This document shows positions 22,270-31,300 of a stretch of 44,968 bases of DNA, in pieces (the stretch's first letter is position 1; each line of letters begins with the position of its first letter). The stretch is from Saprospiraceae bacterium (GTDB lineage: Bacteria; Bacteroidota; Bacteroidia; Chitinophagales; Saprospiraceae): NCBI GenBank assembly GCA_027486765.1, contig JAIXOO010000067.1, positions 1 through 44,968 of the forward strand. The letters are read 5' to 3'. The translations under genes were made by a program, and so were the position numbers. Below the pieces are notes generated by a model. That model was given only the letters and a program-made list of their open reading frames with translations, did no database searches and was not told the origin of the DNA.

Positions 22270-22364
22270 AGAGACGCACGGCTGCGCGTCTCTCATCTCT
22301 GGTTTAAAGACGCACGACCGCGCGTCTCTGGTCACTGGTTTGAAGTCGCACTGACGTGCGTTTC
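22270..22364. repeat. Three tandem GACGCAC... palindromes
   Basis: AGAGACGCACGGCTGCGC/GTCTCT (22270-22293), AGACGCACGACCGCGCGTCT (22308-22327) and a degenerate GAAGTCGCACTGACGTGCGT copy (22341-22364). Together with the two at 19431-19502 they make a small dispersed family of REP-like hairpins flanking this operon. Confidence 0.8.
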
Positions 22365-22391
22365 TACAATGTTTTGCGTTGTAGACCAGTC

Positions 22392-22574
22392 CTAGATTTT
22401 GACATTCAAAGCATTCAGCAGACCAAATGCCTGCAACAGCCACAGGACTACCGCTATCAGTACCACCACATTGAGGATGCTTTTGATTTTGCGGTCCATA
22501 GGGATGTAGTTGTTGATCAACCAGAGCAACACACCTACGACAACCAAGACGATTATGATATTCAAGAGAGTCAT
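22392..22574 (-). CDS. Thivi_2564-type small membrane protein, 60 aa
   Basis: Two transmembrane helices: LLNIIIVLVVVGVLLWLINNY and ILNVVVLIAVVLWLLQAFGL (each slightly longer than stated), separated by the cytoplasmic hinge PMDRKIKS. This matches the small Thivi_2564-type membrane protein family of unknown function, common beside stress genes. A full motif site with -7 box TAACTTTG lies 26 bp upstream, so transcription starts about 20 nt before the ATG. The OmpA-Usp operon follows 141 bp downstream across REP-like palindromes. Confidence 0.85.
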   Translation of the reverse strand: MTLLNIIIVLVVVGVLLWLINNYIPMDRKIKSILNVVVLIAVVLWLLQAFGLLNALNVKI

Positions 22575-22599
22575 AATGAAGATTTTAAAAGGATTGGCA

Positions 22600-22664
22600 C
22601 AAAGTTAGGTCTGCTAAGTGTCTTCTACGTTACACAATAGTTGGAATAAGTTACATTATTCACA
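22600..22664 (-). promoter_or_regulatory. Motif site 2: 21-bp direct repeat plus -7 box
   Basis: Minus strand: TGTGAAT (22658-22664), TGTAAC (22650-22655), N15, TGTAAC (22629-22634), N21, -7 box TAACTTTG (22600-22607). Drives the 60-aa membrane protein gene and possibly the operon beyond. Confidence 0.82.
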
Positions 22665-22696
22665 TATTCAGGTAAATTATAACAGATGAAATTCTG

Positions 22697-23368
22697 CTAT
22701 TTATGGTTGATGAGCCAGGCCTTAAATTCTTCAATTTCATTATTTTGGTCCACGATCATTTGCTCGGCGAGTTTTTTCAATTCCTCGTCTTTGCCATGTC
22801 TAAGTTCGTTTTCAGCCATTGCCACTGCTGAGCGGTGATGAGGAATCATCATTGCAATAAAATCCTGGTCGGTATGGCCAGTCATTGCCATGTTGTTCAT
22901 TTTATTCATCATACTTTTCATGATCAAAGGCAGTATAGGCTGATTCCCGGTCATTCCAGTTTTTACAACTGGAATTTTATAATTGGCAATGAATAGTTCC
23001 ATTTGTTCAATCTGCGCCGTTTGTAGGGTCTGGATGCTTTGCGCCATCGCGATGATTTGTTCGTCACGGCCCTGGGCAATTTCTATTTTACACATGTCAA
23101 TGGCAGCCTGATGGTGCAAAATCATCATACTGGCGAAGTCGAGATCAAAGGCACCACTCATCTCCAACTGGTCCATTTTTGCCATGGTGCCGCTCAGTGC
23201 ATGCATCAGGTCATTGTCCATGATCATTTTGGGGTTACCCAGTGAATCTTTGGGTGCCTCGGGAAGTGTGGTGGTATCCGCCTCGTGGGCATTCCGGTTG
23301 TCCACACAGGCGCTCAGCAAAAAAATGTTAAGCAGCAAAACCGCCGCGATTGATGTTTTCATAGTCAT
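22697..23368 (-). CDS. DUF305 lipoprotein
   Basis: About 223 aa. The lipoprotein signal MKTSIAAVLLLNIFLLSAC is followed by two DUF305 (ferritin-like) halves, each with the paired histidines: MMILHHQAAIDMCKIEIAQG and AMMIPHHRSAVAMAENELRH. Conserved Met/His residues are compatible with copper or other metal binding in the periplasm, though the reaction is unknown. Start choices are 23389, 23368 or 23362; all keep the signal peptide. It is the last gene of the minus-strand run from YtxH, directly after a broken glycosidase fragment. Confidence 0.9.
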   Translation of the reverse strand: MTMKTSIAAVLLLNIFLLSACVDNRNAHEADTTTLPEAPKDSLGNPKMIMDNDLMHALSGTMAKMDQLEMSGAFDLDFASMMILHHQAAIDMCKIEIAQGRDEQIIAMAQSIQTLQTAQIEQMELFIANYKIPVVKTGMTGNQPILPLIMKSMMNKMNNMAMTGHTDQDFIAMMIPHHRSAVAMAENELRHGKDEELKKLAEQMIVDQNNEIEEFKAWLINHK

Positions 23369-23388
23369 TTTTTCTTTTTTATAGTCCA

Positions 23389-23660
23389 TTAAAAGGTGAT
23401 CGCTTCAGCGGCGGTTTCCTGGCGCATGGCTTCAAAAAATGGGGTCTGTTTGTGCTCCACACAGTGGGCCGCATAGAGGTACATGGCGGCGCTCCAGGTC
23501 TGCCAGTCTTACCCCTTAGGTTGTCCATCCTGGGCTTTGATCCATTCATTGAATCCGTATTCTACATTGGCGGTATTGACCAGTTTGATGGTATCGGTCA
23601 ATGCCATCAGTTTTTCGGCAGCCAATTCGTATTTTTTGGCAGCAACCAAAGCGTAGTGGC
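23389..23660 (-). pseudogene. C-terminal fragment of a glycosidase
   Basis: The minus frame reads YELAAEKLMALTDTIKLVNT, then YGFNEWIKAQDGQPKG, an in-frame TAA, then DWQTWSAAMYLYAAHCVEHK and FFEAMR. The QPKG*DWQTWSAAMYLYA block looks like the C-terminal part of an (alpha/alpha)6 glycosidase such as an amylo-1,6-glucosidase/invertase-like enzyme. A single CAA-to-TAA change explains the stop. The N-terminal bulk is absent: at about 23660 the sequence switches to the deacetylase gene. The family name is tentative; that it is a fragment is clear. Confidence 0.65.
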
Positions 23661-24050
23661 GGTTATTTTACCTGCGAGCCAAAGTTCGATTACGGCCCGG
23701 CTGGTTTCTTCGTGCCGGAGGTGTCTGGTGTATTCTCCGGCAGGGTGATGAGTGATGACCAAGTCAAAGTGTGTGGTTGGCAAGAGCTGAAGTATCGCAT
23801 ATTGAAGGTCAAAATCAGGGATGGGTGTTTGTTCTGGCCCATCATCCAGGTCGCCCATAATTCCCTCCGCGTGAAGCAAAACCAGAGTTTGTTTAAATCT
23901 GGGTGCCCGTTCCAGGTCGCTGCCTCGACAAAGACACACAATAAAACATTCCCAAGAGGGGTGAGAAAGGATGGTTCCGCCTGCCCATAAAGTTTCATCA
24001 TCTGGGTGTGCAACAATAATGGCAACTTGTTTTCGGGGCAATGGGGTCAT
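23607..24050 (-). pseudogene. Truncated PIG-L family deacetylase
   Basis: 147 aa with the N-terminal hallmark AIIVAHPDDETLWAGG, whose HPDDE supplies zinc ligands, and the downstream ITHHPAGEYTRHLRHEE histidines. PIG-L enzymes remove N-acetyl groups from sugars and are usually about 230 residues. Here the C-terminal third is replaced by out-of-frame DNA from a glycosidase fragment, ending NTNWLPKN. The zinc site may survive, so residual activity is possible, but a deletion joining two genes is the simplest reading. It lies 36 bp after the 24087-24494 gene in the YtxH operon. Confidence 0.7.
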
Positions 24051-24086
24051 GGGTAAAAGTTGTAGCCAATTTTTGGAACAAAATCC

Positions 24087-24494
24087 TCAATCACCAGGCT
24101 CAATCTGCTGGTCTTGGTCTTGATCACCACCGATGAATTTTATGATCCCATCACTGATCGCTTGAATGGTTTCAGGATTGTTGACGATGAACAGGGTGAT
24201 GCCAAATTGTAAGGAAGTACCCAATAATTTTTTCAAAGGGCTTTCTTCCATCCCGGAGAATACCTTTTTGGATACATACCCGGCAACCAAACCAAGTGAT
24301 AAATTGATGATGTCTTCCCGCAAATCCTGGGAGGCAATTGCTTCTTTAAAAGTGCTTCTGATTAGGTTGATGGGTTTGATGCTTTCGTAGGCCTGATTGA
24401 CCTGCTCCTTCAACATTTTTCCTTCCTCAGCTCGGCGGGTTTCCAATTCCAGGATGGCATCGTTCAGGGTAGTTGTTGAATCTAATTTTTGCAT
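24087..24494 (-). CDS. Hypothetical protein of the YtxH/holin operon
   Basis: 135 aa. The N-terminal half is a charged helix (LNDAILELETRRAEEGKMLK, VNQAYESIKPINLIRSTFKE). The C-terminal half has a weakly hydrophobic stretch (LSLGLVAGYVSKKVF and LGTSLQFGITLFIV) and an acidic Gln/Asp tail. Organisation resembles the small membrane-associated proteins found next to YtxH and holin-like genes, but I do not assign a family. It starts 8 bp after the holin-like gene stop and is surely co-transcribed with it. Confidence 0.85.
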   Translation of the reverse strand: MQKLDSTTTLNDAILELETRRAEEGKMLKEQVNQAYESIKPINLIRSTFKEAIASQDLREDIINLSLGLVAGYVSKKVFSGMEESPLKKLLGTSLQFGITLFIVNNPETIQAISDGIIKFIGGDQDQDQQIEPGD

Positions 24495-24502
24495 CTACGA
24501 TA

Positions 24503-24844
24503 TTATTGAAGAACTTGGTTAATCAGGGTATTACCAACGGGTGCCTTGATCCATTGGTACAAAAAAAAATGCGACAGTAGTGCTGCGATGAGGTAAAACC
24601 CTGCTACAATAAAAAAACCGTAGTGTGGTTTCCCCAATAGATCACCTAGCAGCATGGCCACACCAATGCTCAAAAGCACCACAAACAGTATAACCATAAT
24701 CACTACGCCCAACCTGGCCAACAATGCAGCAATACCTTTGCTGAGCGCTTCCAAGGCTTTGAGTTTGGCAAGCTCAAAAGATGTTTTGCTGTAAGTTTCC
24801 AGACTTTCGAAGAGTAATTCAGCTGAGCCATTTGGTGCTTCCAT
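24503..24844 (-). CDS. Phage-holin-family-like (YqjE type) membrane protein
   Basis: 113 aa with an N-terminal amphipathic helix (LLFESLETYSKTSFELAKLK) and two transmembrane helices (VVIMVILFVVLLSIGVAMLL; GFFIVAGFYLIAALLSHFFL). This is the layout of the holin-6/YqjE superfamily that accompanies YtxH and DUF883-like proteins in stress operons. Despite the family name there is no phage context here. Role unknown, inner membrane. Confidence 0.85.
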   Translation of the reverse strand: MEAPNGSAELLFESLETYSKTSFELAKLKALEALSKGIAALLARLGVVIMVILFVVLLSIGVAMLLGDLLGKPHYGFFIVAGFYLIAALLSHFFLYQWIKAPVGNTLINQVLQ

Positions 24845-24863
24845 GCTTGTTTAGATTTGATGT

Positions 24864-24899
24864 GGCACCAACAAAAAGCAATAAGCACCTGTTGGTACC
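24864..24899. terminator. Hairpin after the YtxH gene
   Basis: GGCACCAACA (24864-24873) pairs with TGTTGGTACC (24890-24899) with one mismatch. It lies between the YtxH stop and the holin-like start and lacks a U-tract, so it is more likely a processing or attenuating hairpin than a full terminator. Confidence 0.45.
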
Positions 24900-24925
24900 T
24901 ATTGGGTTTTGTTGATTGGGTTTGT

Positions 24926-25210
24926 TTATTTAGCCTGTTTGCTGGCCAGCAAGTCATTTTCGACTTCGTCCAGTTTGACTTTGCCGTTGTGGGTCATACG
25001 GATCACTTCGTTGTTGACAGCCTCAATTTTTTTGTTGACACTTTCTACAAACTCGTTGAATTTGTTCCCCAGGTCTTCAGCGTATTGATTTCCTTGTTTA
25101 GAAATTTTCCGCCGGGTAGAAGAGCCCTTATCTGGTGCATACAAAACGCCAATGGCAGTACCCACTGCAACACCAGCCATTACGCCGATTAAAACTTTAC
25201 CTAAACTCAT
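24926..25210 (-). CDS. YtxH-domain stress protein
   Basis: 94 aa. One N-terminal transmembrane helix with small residues (VLIGVMAGVAVGTAIGVLYA) is followed by the family signature APDKGSSTRRKISKQGNQYA and a long coiled-coil tail. YtxH-like proteins are general-stress membrane proteins of unknown biochemical role. I start at 25210; the open frame to 25330 would run through the regulatory motif. Motif site 3 with -7 box CAACTTTG lies 57 bp upstream, making this the promoter-proximal gene of the YtxH-holin-24087-PIG-L-DUF305 run. Confidence 0.9.
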   Translation of the reverse strand: MSLGKVLIGVMAGVAVGTAIGVLYAPDKGSSTRRKISKQGNQYAEDLGNKFNEFVESVNKKIEAVNNEVIRMTHNGKVKLDEVENDLLASKQAK

Positions 25211-25266
25211 GATGTTCGTTTTTGACTTGATTGTAAAAATGTTCGAAGTGGAACAATTTCTCCTTG

Positions 25267-25331
25267 CAAAGTTGCAGTCTTTCACTAGGGAAAGCATTAC
25301 ACAATTCTTCATAAGAGTTACATCATTCACA
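25267..25331 (-). promoter_or_regulatory. Motif site 3: 21-bp direct repeat plus -7 box
   Basis: Minus strand: TGTGAAT (25325-25331), TGTAAC (25317-25322), N15, TGTAAT (25296-25301), N21, CAACTTTG (25267-25274). Drives the YtxH operon. Confidence 0.82.
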
Positions 25332-25343
25332 GGTCGGGTTTAG

Positions 25344-25383
25344 TATTTGGGGTTAAAACCAAACCTTGTTCCAACCCCAAATA
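25344..25383 (-). terminator. Hairpin terminator of the giant adhesin gene
   Basis: TATTTGGGGTT (25344-25354) and AACCCCAAATA (25373-25383) are perfect 11-bp arms around an 18-nt loop, immediately after the adhesin stop at 25385. It also separates the adhesin from the YtxH promoter. Confidence 0.72.
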
Positions 25384-25384
25384 A

Positions 25385-28300
25385 TTATTGTTTGATAAGA
25401 ATCAGTTTTTTGTAGGTAATCTGGCGGCCATTGACAATGCGGCAATGGTAAATTCCACCAGCCAGGCCTTCTGCATTCCACTCGGTATTGTACTGTACAT
25501 TCTTTTCGACCTCACCATTAAATACAGTAGCAACTTTGCTCCCTGTCGAGGTATAAATATCGATCAGGACATGGGAATCCGAATCTGCATTTTGAAATTC
25601 AATCATTGTTTTGGCATAAAGCGGGTTAGGGTATATCCTCACCGCAATGTTGCCATCACTTTGAATGACCTTCTTCTCAACAATGGTTTTTCCTGTAAAA
25701 TTAATGGGATCAGGACAACGGGTAAGCGTTTTGCTACAGAAGCTCATACAGCCACCCTCAGTGGTCAAGGTAAGCCCATAGGTACCTGGAGTAGTTACGT
25801 TAATGCATTGGGTTTGTTCTCCCGTACTCCACCAATAGTCAATTGCACCCGCAGGAGCACAGAGCCTGGTCGTCTTGCCTTGGCAAAGGACGGTATCACC
25901 TGTGATCTCACAAGTGGTATCTTCGTTTACCTCGATTGTTTTGGAACAGGTACGAACGATGCCTCCGACATACGTAACGGCAACTGAATAAGTACCAGCT
26001 GAACTTACGTAGATACATCTGGTCGTTTCTCCGGTGCTCCACAAGTAAGCTTTAGCAAGAGCAGGTGCACAAAGCTGAGCGGATCGCCCTGGACAAATGA
26101 ATGAATTGCCCGTAATGATGCAGTTCACCTCTGAAACAAGTCCAATAGTCTTGCTGCAAACACTGGTGCAGCCGCCTGCATAGGTAAGCGTCACGCTGTA
26201 AGTTCCGGTCGCATTTACGGTGATACAATTCGTCGTCGCGCCAGTACTCCAGCGATACGATAAAGCCCCGCTTGCTACACAAAGTTGAGTGCTTCCACCT
26301 GGGCGAATGGCATCTGCGCCGGTGATCAGACAAGTAGCGACTTCGCTCATCGTCACGACCTTGGTGCATTCACTCTTGCAGCCATTGACATCGGTCACGG
26401 TCACCGAATAGGTTCCCGCCGTGGTCACGTCGATGCACTGCGTTTGTGCCCCGGTGATCCACCAATAGTCAACCGCACCCGCTAGTGGTACACAAAGTCG
26501 GACGGTTTGGCCGGGACAAATGATAGCTGGCCCCGTGATCAGGCAGGTATCTACCTGGCCGATGGTAACCCTCTTGCTACAAACGCTGGTACAGCCAGCC
26601 GCATAGGTCACGGTGACGGAATAGTTACCTGTAGCATTTACCGTGATACAATTCGTGGTCGCACCTGTATTCCAGCGGTAACTCAGCGCACCTGTTGGCA
26701 CACAAAGCTCGGTACTTTGTCCAATGCACAAGGCACTACTGCCCGTGATCTCACAGGATGCAGGACTCAGCGTAACGGTTTTACTGCAAAAACTCATGCA
26801 GCCACCCTCTGTGGTAATGGTAAGCGAATAGGTACCAGGAGCGGTCACGTTGATACATTGGGTTTGTTCACCCGTGCTCCACCAATAGTCAATTGCACCA
26901 TTGGTTGCTGCGCAGAGTTGAGTCGTTTGTCCTTGACAAAGCTCTGTATTGCCCGTGATCTCACAAGTGGTTTCTTCGTTTAAAGTAATGGTTTTGCTAC
27001 AAGTACTGACACAACCTCCAACATAAGTGACAGTAACCGAATACGTACCGGGTGAACTTACCTGGATACATCTGGTCGTGGCGCCATTGCTCCATAAATA
27101 AGCATCGGCAAGCGCAGGTGCGCAAAGTTGAGCGATACGCCCCTCGCAAATGAATGAATTGCCAGTGATCACGCAGCTGACGGCTGGACTAAGCGTAATT
27201 GTTTTGCTACAAGTACTGATGCAGCCACCCGGATAGGTAATGGTCACGCTATAGGTTCCCGCATTATTTACGCTGATGCAATTCGTCGTCGCTCCCGTGC
27301 TCCATAAATAGCTCACTGCACCTGCTGCCGCACAAAGCTCGGTGCTTTGTCCGTCGCAGACCGTGTTATAACCAGTGACGAGGCAATTCGTCTCTTGACT
27401 TAGTTTGATTGTTTTGCTGCAAACGCTGGTGCAACCTTCTGCCTCGGTAACGGTCACACTATAGGTGCCTACCGCATTGACAGTGATGCAATTCGTAGTC
27501 GCGCCCGTACTCCATAGATAACGCACTGCACCAGTTGGCACACAAAGCTGAGTGCTTTGTCCAAGGCAGATCAGGTCTTCACCAGTAATCAAACAAGTGC
27601 TTGATTGACTGCGGCTGATTTCTTTGCTACAAATACTCGTACATTCTCCCGCATTGGTCACGGTAACACTGTAGGTACCTATCTCATTGACGGTGATGCA
27701 ATTCGTAGTCGCACCGGTGCTCCACAGGTAGCTCGTCGCGCCAGCTGGCACACAAAGCTGAGTACTTTGGCCAACGCAGATGGCGTCTTGACCGGTGATC
27801 AAGCAAGAAGCCACCTGAGTGACCCTGAGGGTTTTGCTACAAACACTCGTGCAGCCAGCCGCATTGGTCACGGTCACACTATAGGTGCCCGCGGCGCTAA
27901 CGGTGATGCAACTCGTACTGGCTCCAGTGCTCCACAAATAGCTGGTACCGCCACTAGCACACAGTTCGGTGGATAGGCCGACACAAATCGCATCGTTGCC
28001 CGTGATCAGGCAAAGGGGCAGCGGGGCGATCGTGATGGTTTCACTACAAATGCTGAAACAGCCACTGGCATTGGTCACCGTAACGGAATACGTTCCAGTG
28101 GCATTTACATCGATACAACTGGTAATGGCCCCTGTGCTCCACAAGTAACTGGTACCTCCGCTGGCACACAATTGGGTGGATTGACCTGTACAATTTCCGG
28201 CAGTAACCGTAATTGCACAAATGGGCAATGGACTGACACCGATGATTTTGCTGCAAGTACTGAAACAGCCACCTGCACTAGTCACTGTAACGGAATAGGT

Positions 28301-31300
28301 TCCGGCAGTATTGACATTGATACAACTGGTACTCGCGCCCGTGCTCCACAAATAACTGAAACCTCCGCTGACACAGAGTTGGATGGACTGACCCGCACAA
28401 ATCGCGTCATTGCCTGTAATGGTACAAATGGGCAGCGGATTGGCACTGATGATTTTGCTGCAAATACTGCTACAGCCGTTCACGTCGGTCACGGTAACGC
28501 TGTATGTTCCGGCGGCAGTTACGTTGATGCAACTGGTACTCGCGCCCGTGCTCCACAAATAGCTGGAGCCGCCACTGGCACAGAGTTGGATTGATTGGCC
28601 TATACAAATCGCATCATTGCCTGTGATCAGGCAAATGGGCAGTGGATTAACGGTGATGATTTGGCTACAAGTGCTGCTACAGCCGTTCACATCGGTCACT
28701 GTTACGCTGTACGTTCCGGCAGCATTTACGTTGATGCAACTCGTACTCGCGCCCGTGCTCCACAAATAGCTGGTGCCGCCACTGGCGGAGAGTTGAGTGG
28801 ACTGGCCGATACAAATCGTGGCATTGCCCGTGATCAGGCAAATGGGCAGCGGATTGGCAGTGATGATTTTGCTACAAGTGCTAATGCAACCATCCGCATT
28901 GGTCACGGTAACGCTATAAGTTCCGGCGGCATTGATGGTGATGCAACTGGTGCTCGCGCCTGTGCTCCACAAATAGCTGGTACCTCCACTGGCACAGAGT
29001 TGGACGGACTGGCCTGCACAAACCGCATCATTGCCTGTGATCAGGCAAATGGGCAGCGGGTTTATCGTGATGGTTTTGCTACAAGTGCTAATGCAAGCAT
29101 CCGCATTGGTCACTGTAACGCTATAAGTTCCGGCGGCATTGATGCTGATACAACTGGTAATTGCTCCGGTACTCCACACATAGCTCGTACCTCCAGTTGC
29201 ACAGAGTTGAGTCGATTGGCCCGGGCAAATCGCATCATTGCCAGCAATCGTACAAACTGGTGATGGATTGATCGTAATGGTTTTGCTACAAATACTGATG
29301 CAGCCGTTTGCATTGGTCACTGTAACGCTATAGGTTCCGGCAGCATTGATGGTGATGCAACTGGTGCTTGCTCCGGTACTCCACAAATAGTTGGTACCGC
29401 CACTGGCACAGAGTTCGCTGGATTGACCAGCCTGGCAGATCGCGTCATTGCCCGTGATCAGGCAAATGGGTAAAGGGTTGACAGTAACGACTTGGCTACA
29501 AGTACTGCTGCAGCCACTCGCATTGGTCACCGTAACCGTATAGGTTCCAGCCGCTGTTACATCAATACAACTCGTACTTGCGCCCGTGCTCCACAAATAA
29601 CTGGTGCCGCCGCTGGCACAGAGTTGAGTGGATTGGCCCGCACAAATCGCAGAACCGCCTGTAATTGCACAAATCGGCAAGGAATTGACGGTGACGACTT
29701 GGCTACAAGTGCTGCTGCAACCATTCGCATTGGTCACTGTAACGGTATACGTTCCAGCCGCACTTACATCAATACAACTCGAACTCGCACCCGTGCTCCA
29801 CAAATAACTGGTACCGCCGCTGGCGCAGAGTTGGGCGGATTGGCCCGCACATACCGCAGAACCGCCTGTAATTGCACAAATCGGCAAGGAATTGACGGTG
29901 ACGACTTGGCTACAAGTGCTGCTGCAACCGTTGGCATTGGTCACTGTAACGGTATACGTTCCAGCCGCACTTACATCAATACAACTCGAACTCGCACCCG
30001 TGCTCCACAAATAACTGGTACCTCCACTGGCACAGAGTTGGGTCGATTGGCCTACACAAATCGCAGAACCGCCTGTAATTGCACAAATGGGTAAGGGGTT
30101 GACAGTGACGACTTGGCTACAAGTGCTACTACAGCCATTCGCATCGGTCACCGTCACGGTATACGTTCCAGCTACAGTTACATCAATACAAGTGGTACTT
30201 GCACCCGTGCTCCACAAATAACTGGTGCCGCCACTGGCGCAGAGTTGCGTGGATTGGCCTGCACAAATCGCGGCACTGCTCGTAATTGCACAAATCGGCA
30301 GTGGGCTGTCGACCAATATTTTGCTGCAAATGTTCTCACAACCACTAGCACTGGTAACCGTTATCGAATAGGTCCCAGCCGTAGTAACATTGATACAGCG
30401 GGTACTTGCACCTGTGCTCCACAAATAGCTTGCTGCACCAGCTGGTGCACAAAGTTCGGTGGATTGACCGCCACAGATGACATCGCTACCCGAAATAGTA
30501 CAACTGGGCAGTGGGTTAACCACAACTACAATGTGATTGGATTGTAAAGAGCCACAAGGAGCAGTATTGGTTACAAAGTAGTCCCCGCTCGTAGTCACTG
30601 TGATCGTTGGCGTTGTCGCGCCTGTACTCCAGGTACCGCCAATGTTTCCGGAAAGCACTACACTCCCACCTGCACAGAATGTAGTTGCACCACCACTAGT
30701 AATGGTTGAAGGACTTGGCGACGATCCATTAACTATGTTGTTATTTAGCGAAATTGCACCTTCTACGGAAAGACCTCGGCCAGTAAATGACGCTCCTTCC
30801 AATAAATTGATGGCCCCATTGGCCAGAACAGTACCTAAAAAACTAGACCCTTCGCCCAAGTTGAATGCACCATCTATTACCCAGAAGACATTACAAAGTG
30901 ATGCACCATTGGTCAGTGTCACTTTTGCTAGGGTACTCGTTGACAAAGCGCCGCCTATTTTAAAAATAAAAATGGAACTCGGATCTCCTGCTCCATTCAA
31001 AATCAGTTCACCGTTCAAACTTGAGGCAGCTCCGAGGCAATAAATATTCGGAGCAAGCATTTGCCCGCTACCTAAGGTTGTGCCTATCACTTCCCCACAG
31101 GTTAAAGCATTTAAGGAACCATAGGCCGTGCCCAAATCGCTAGCCGCTTGAGCCGTAATCGGATCAGCCAAATGCACAGCTCCAATCACAATGCCAGGAG
31201 GAAAGCCCGTATATGCGCCAACATTGGTGCCAATATCGCCCTTAACTTGGGATGCTCCGTTGTTGCTGAATGCTCCAGCTGCAGTGAATAGTGCAAAACT

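Noticed and set aside
24503-24844. Holin-like gene as evidence for a prophage
   Set aside because: No other phage gene is present; the family is common in bacterial stress operons with YtxH proteins.
25211-25330. N-terminal extension of the YtxH protein
   Set aside because: It would cover the promoter and motif site 3; the family starts at the MSLGKVLIGV helix.
25735-30530. Regular 200-225 bp repetition suggestive of a CRISPR or satellite array
   Set aside because: The period is far too long for CRISPR, the repeats stay in one reading frame and encode Ig-like modules.
25388-31043. Long plus-strand open frames opposite the giant adhesin gene (for example 29492-30094, 28595-29263)
   Set aside because: They are shadows of the repetitive coding array; their translations are low-complexity Thr/Arg/Ala repeats with no fold, start signals or family resemblance.
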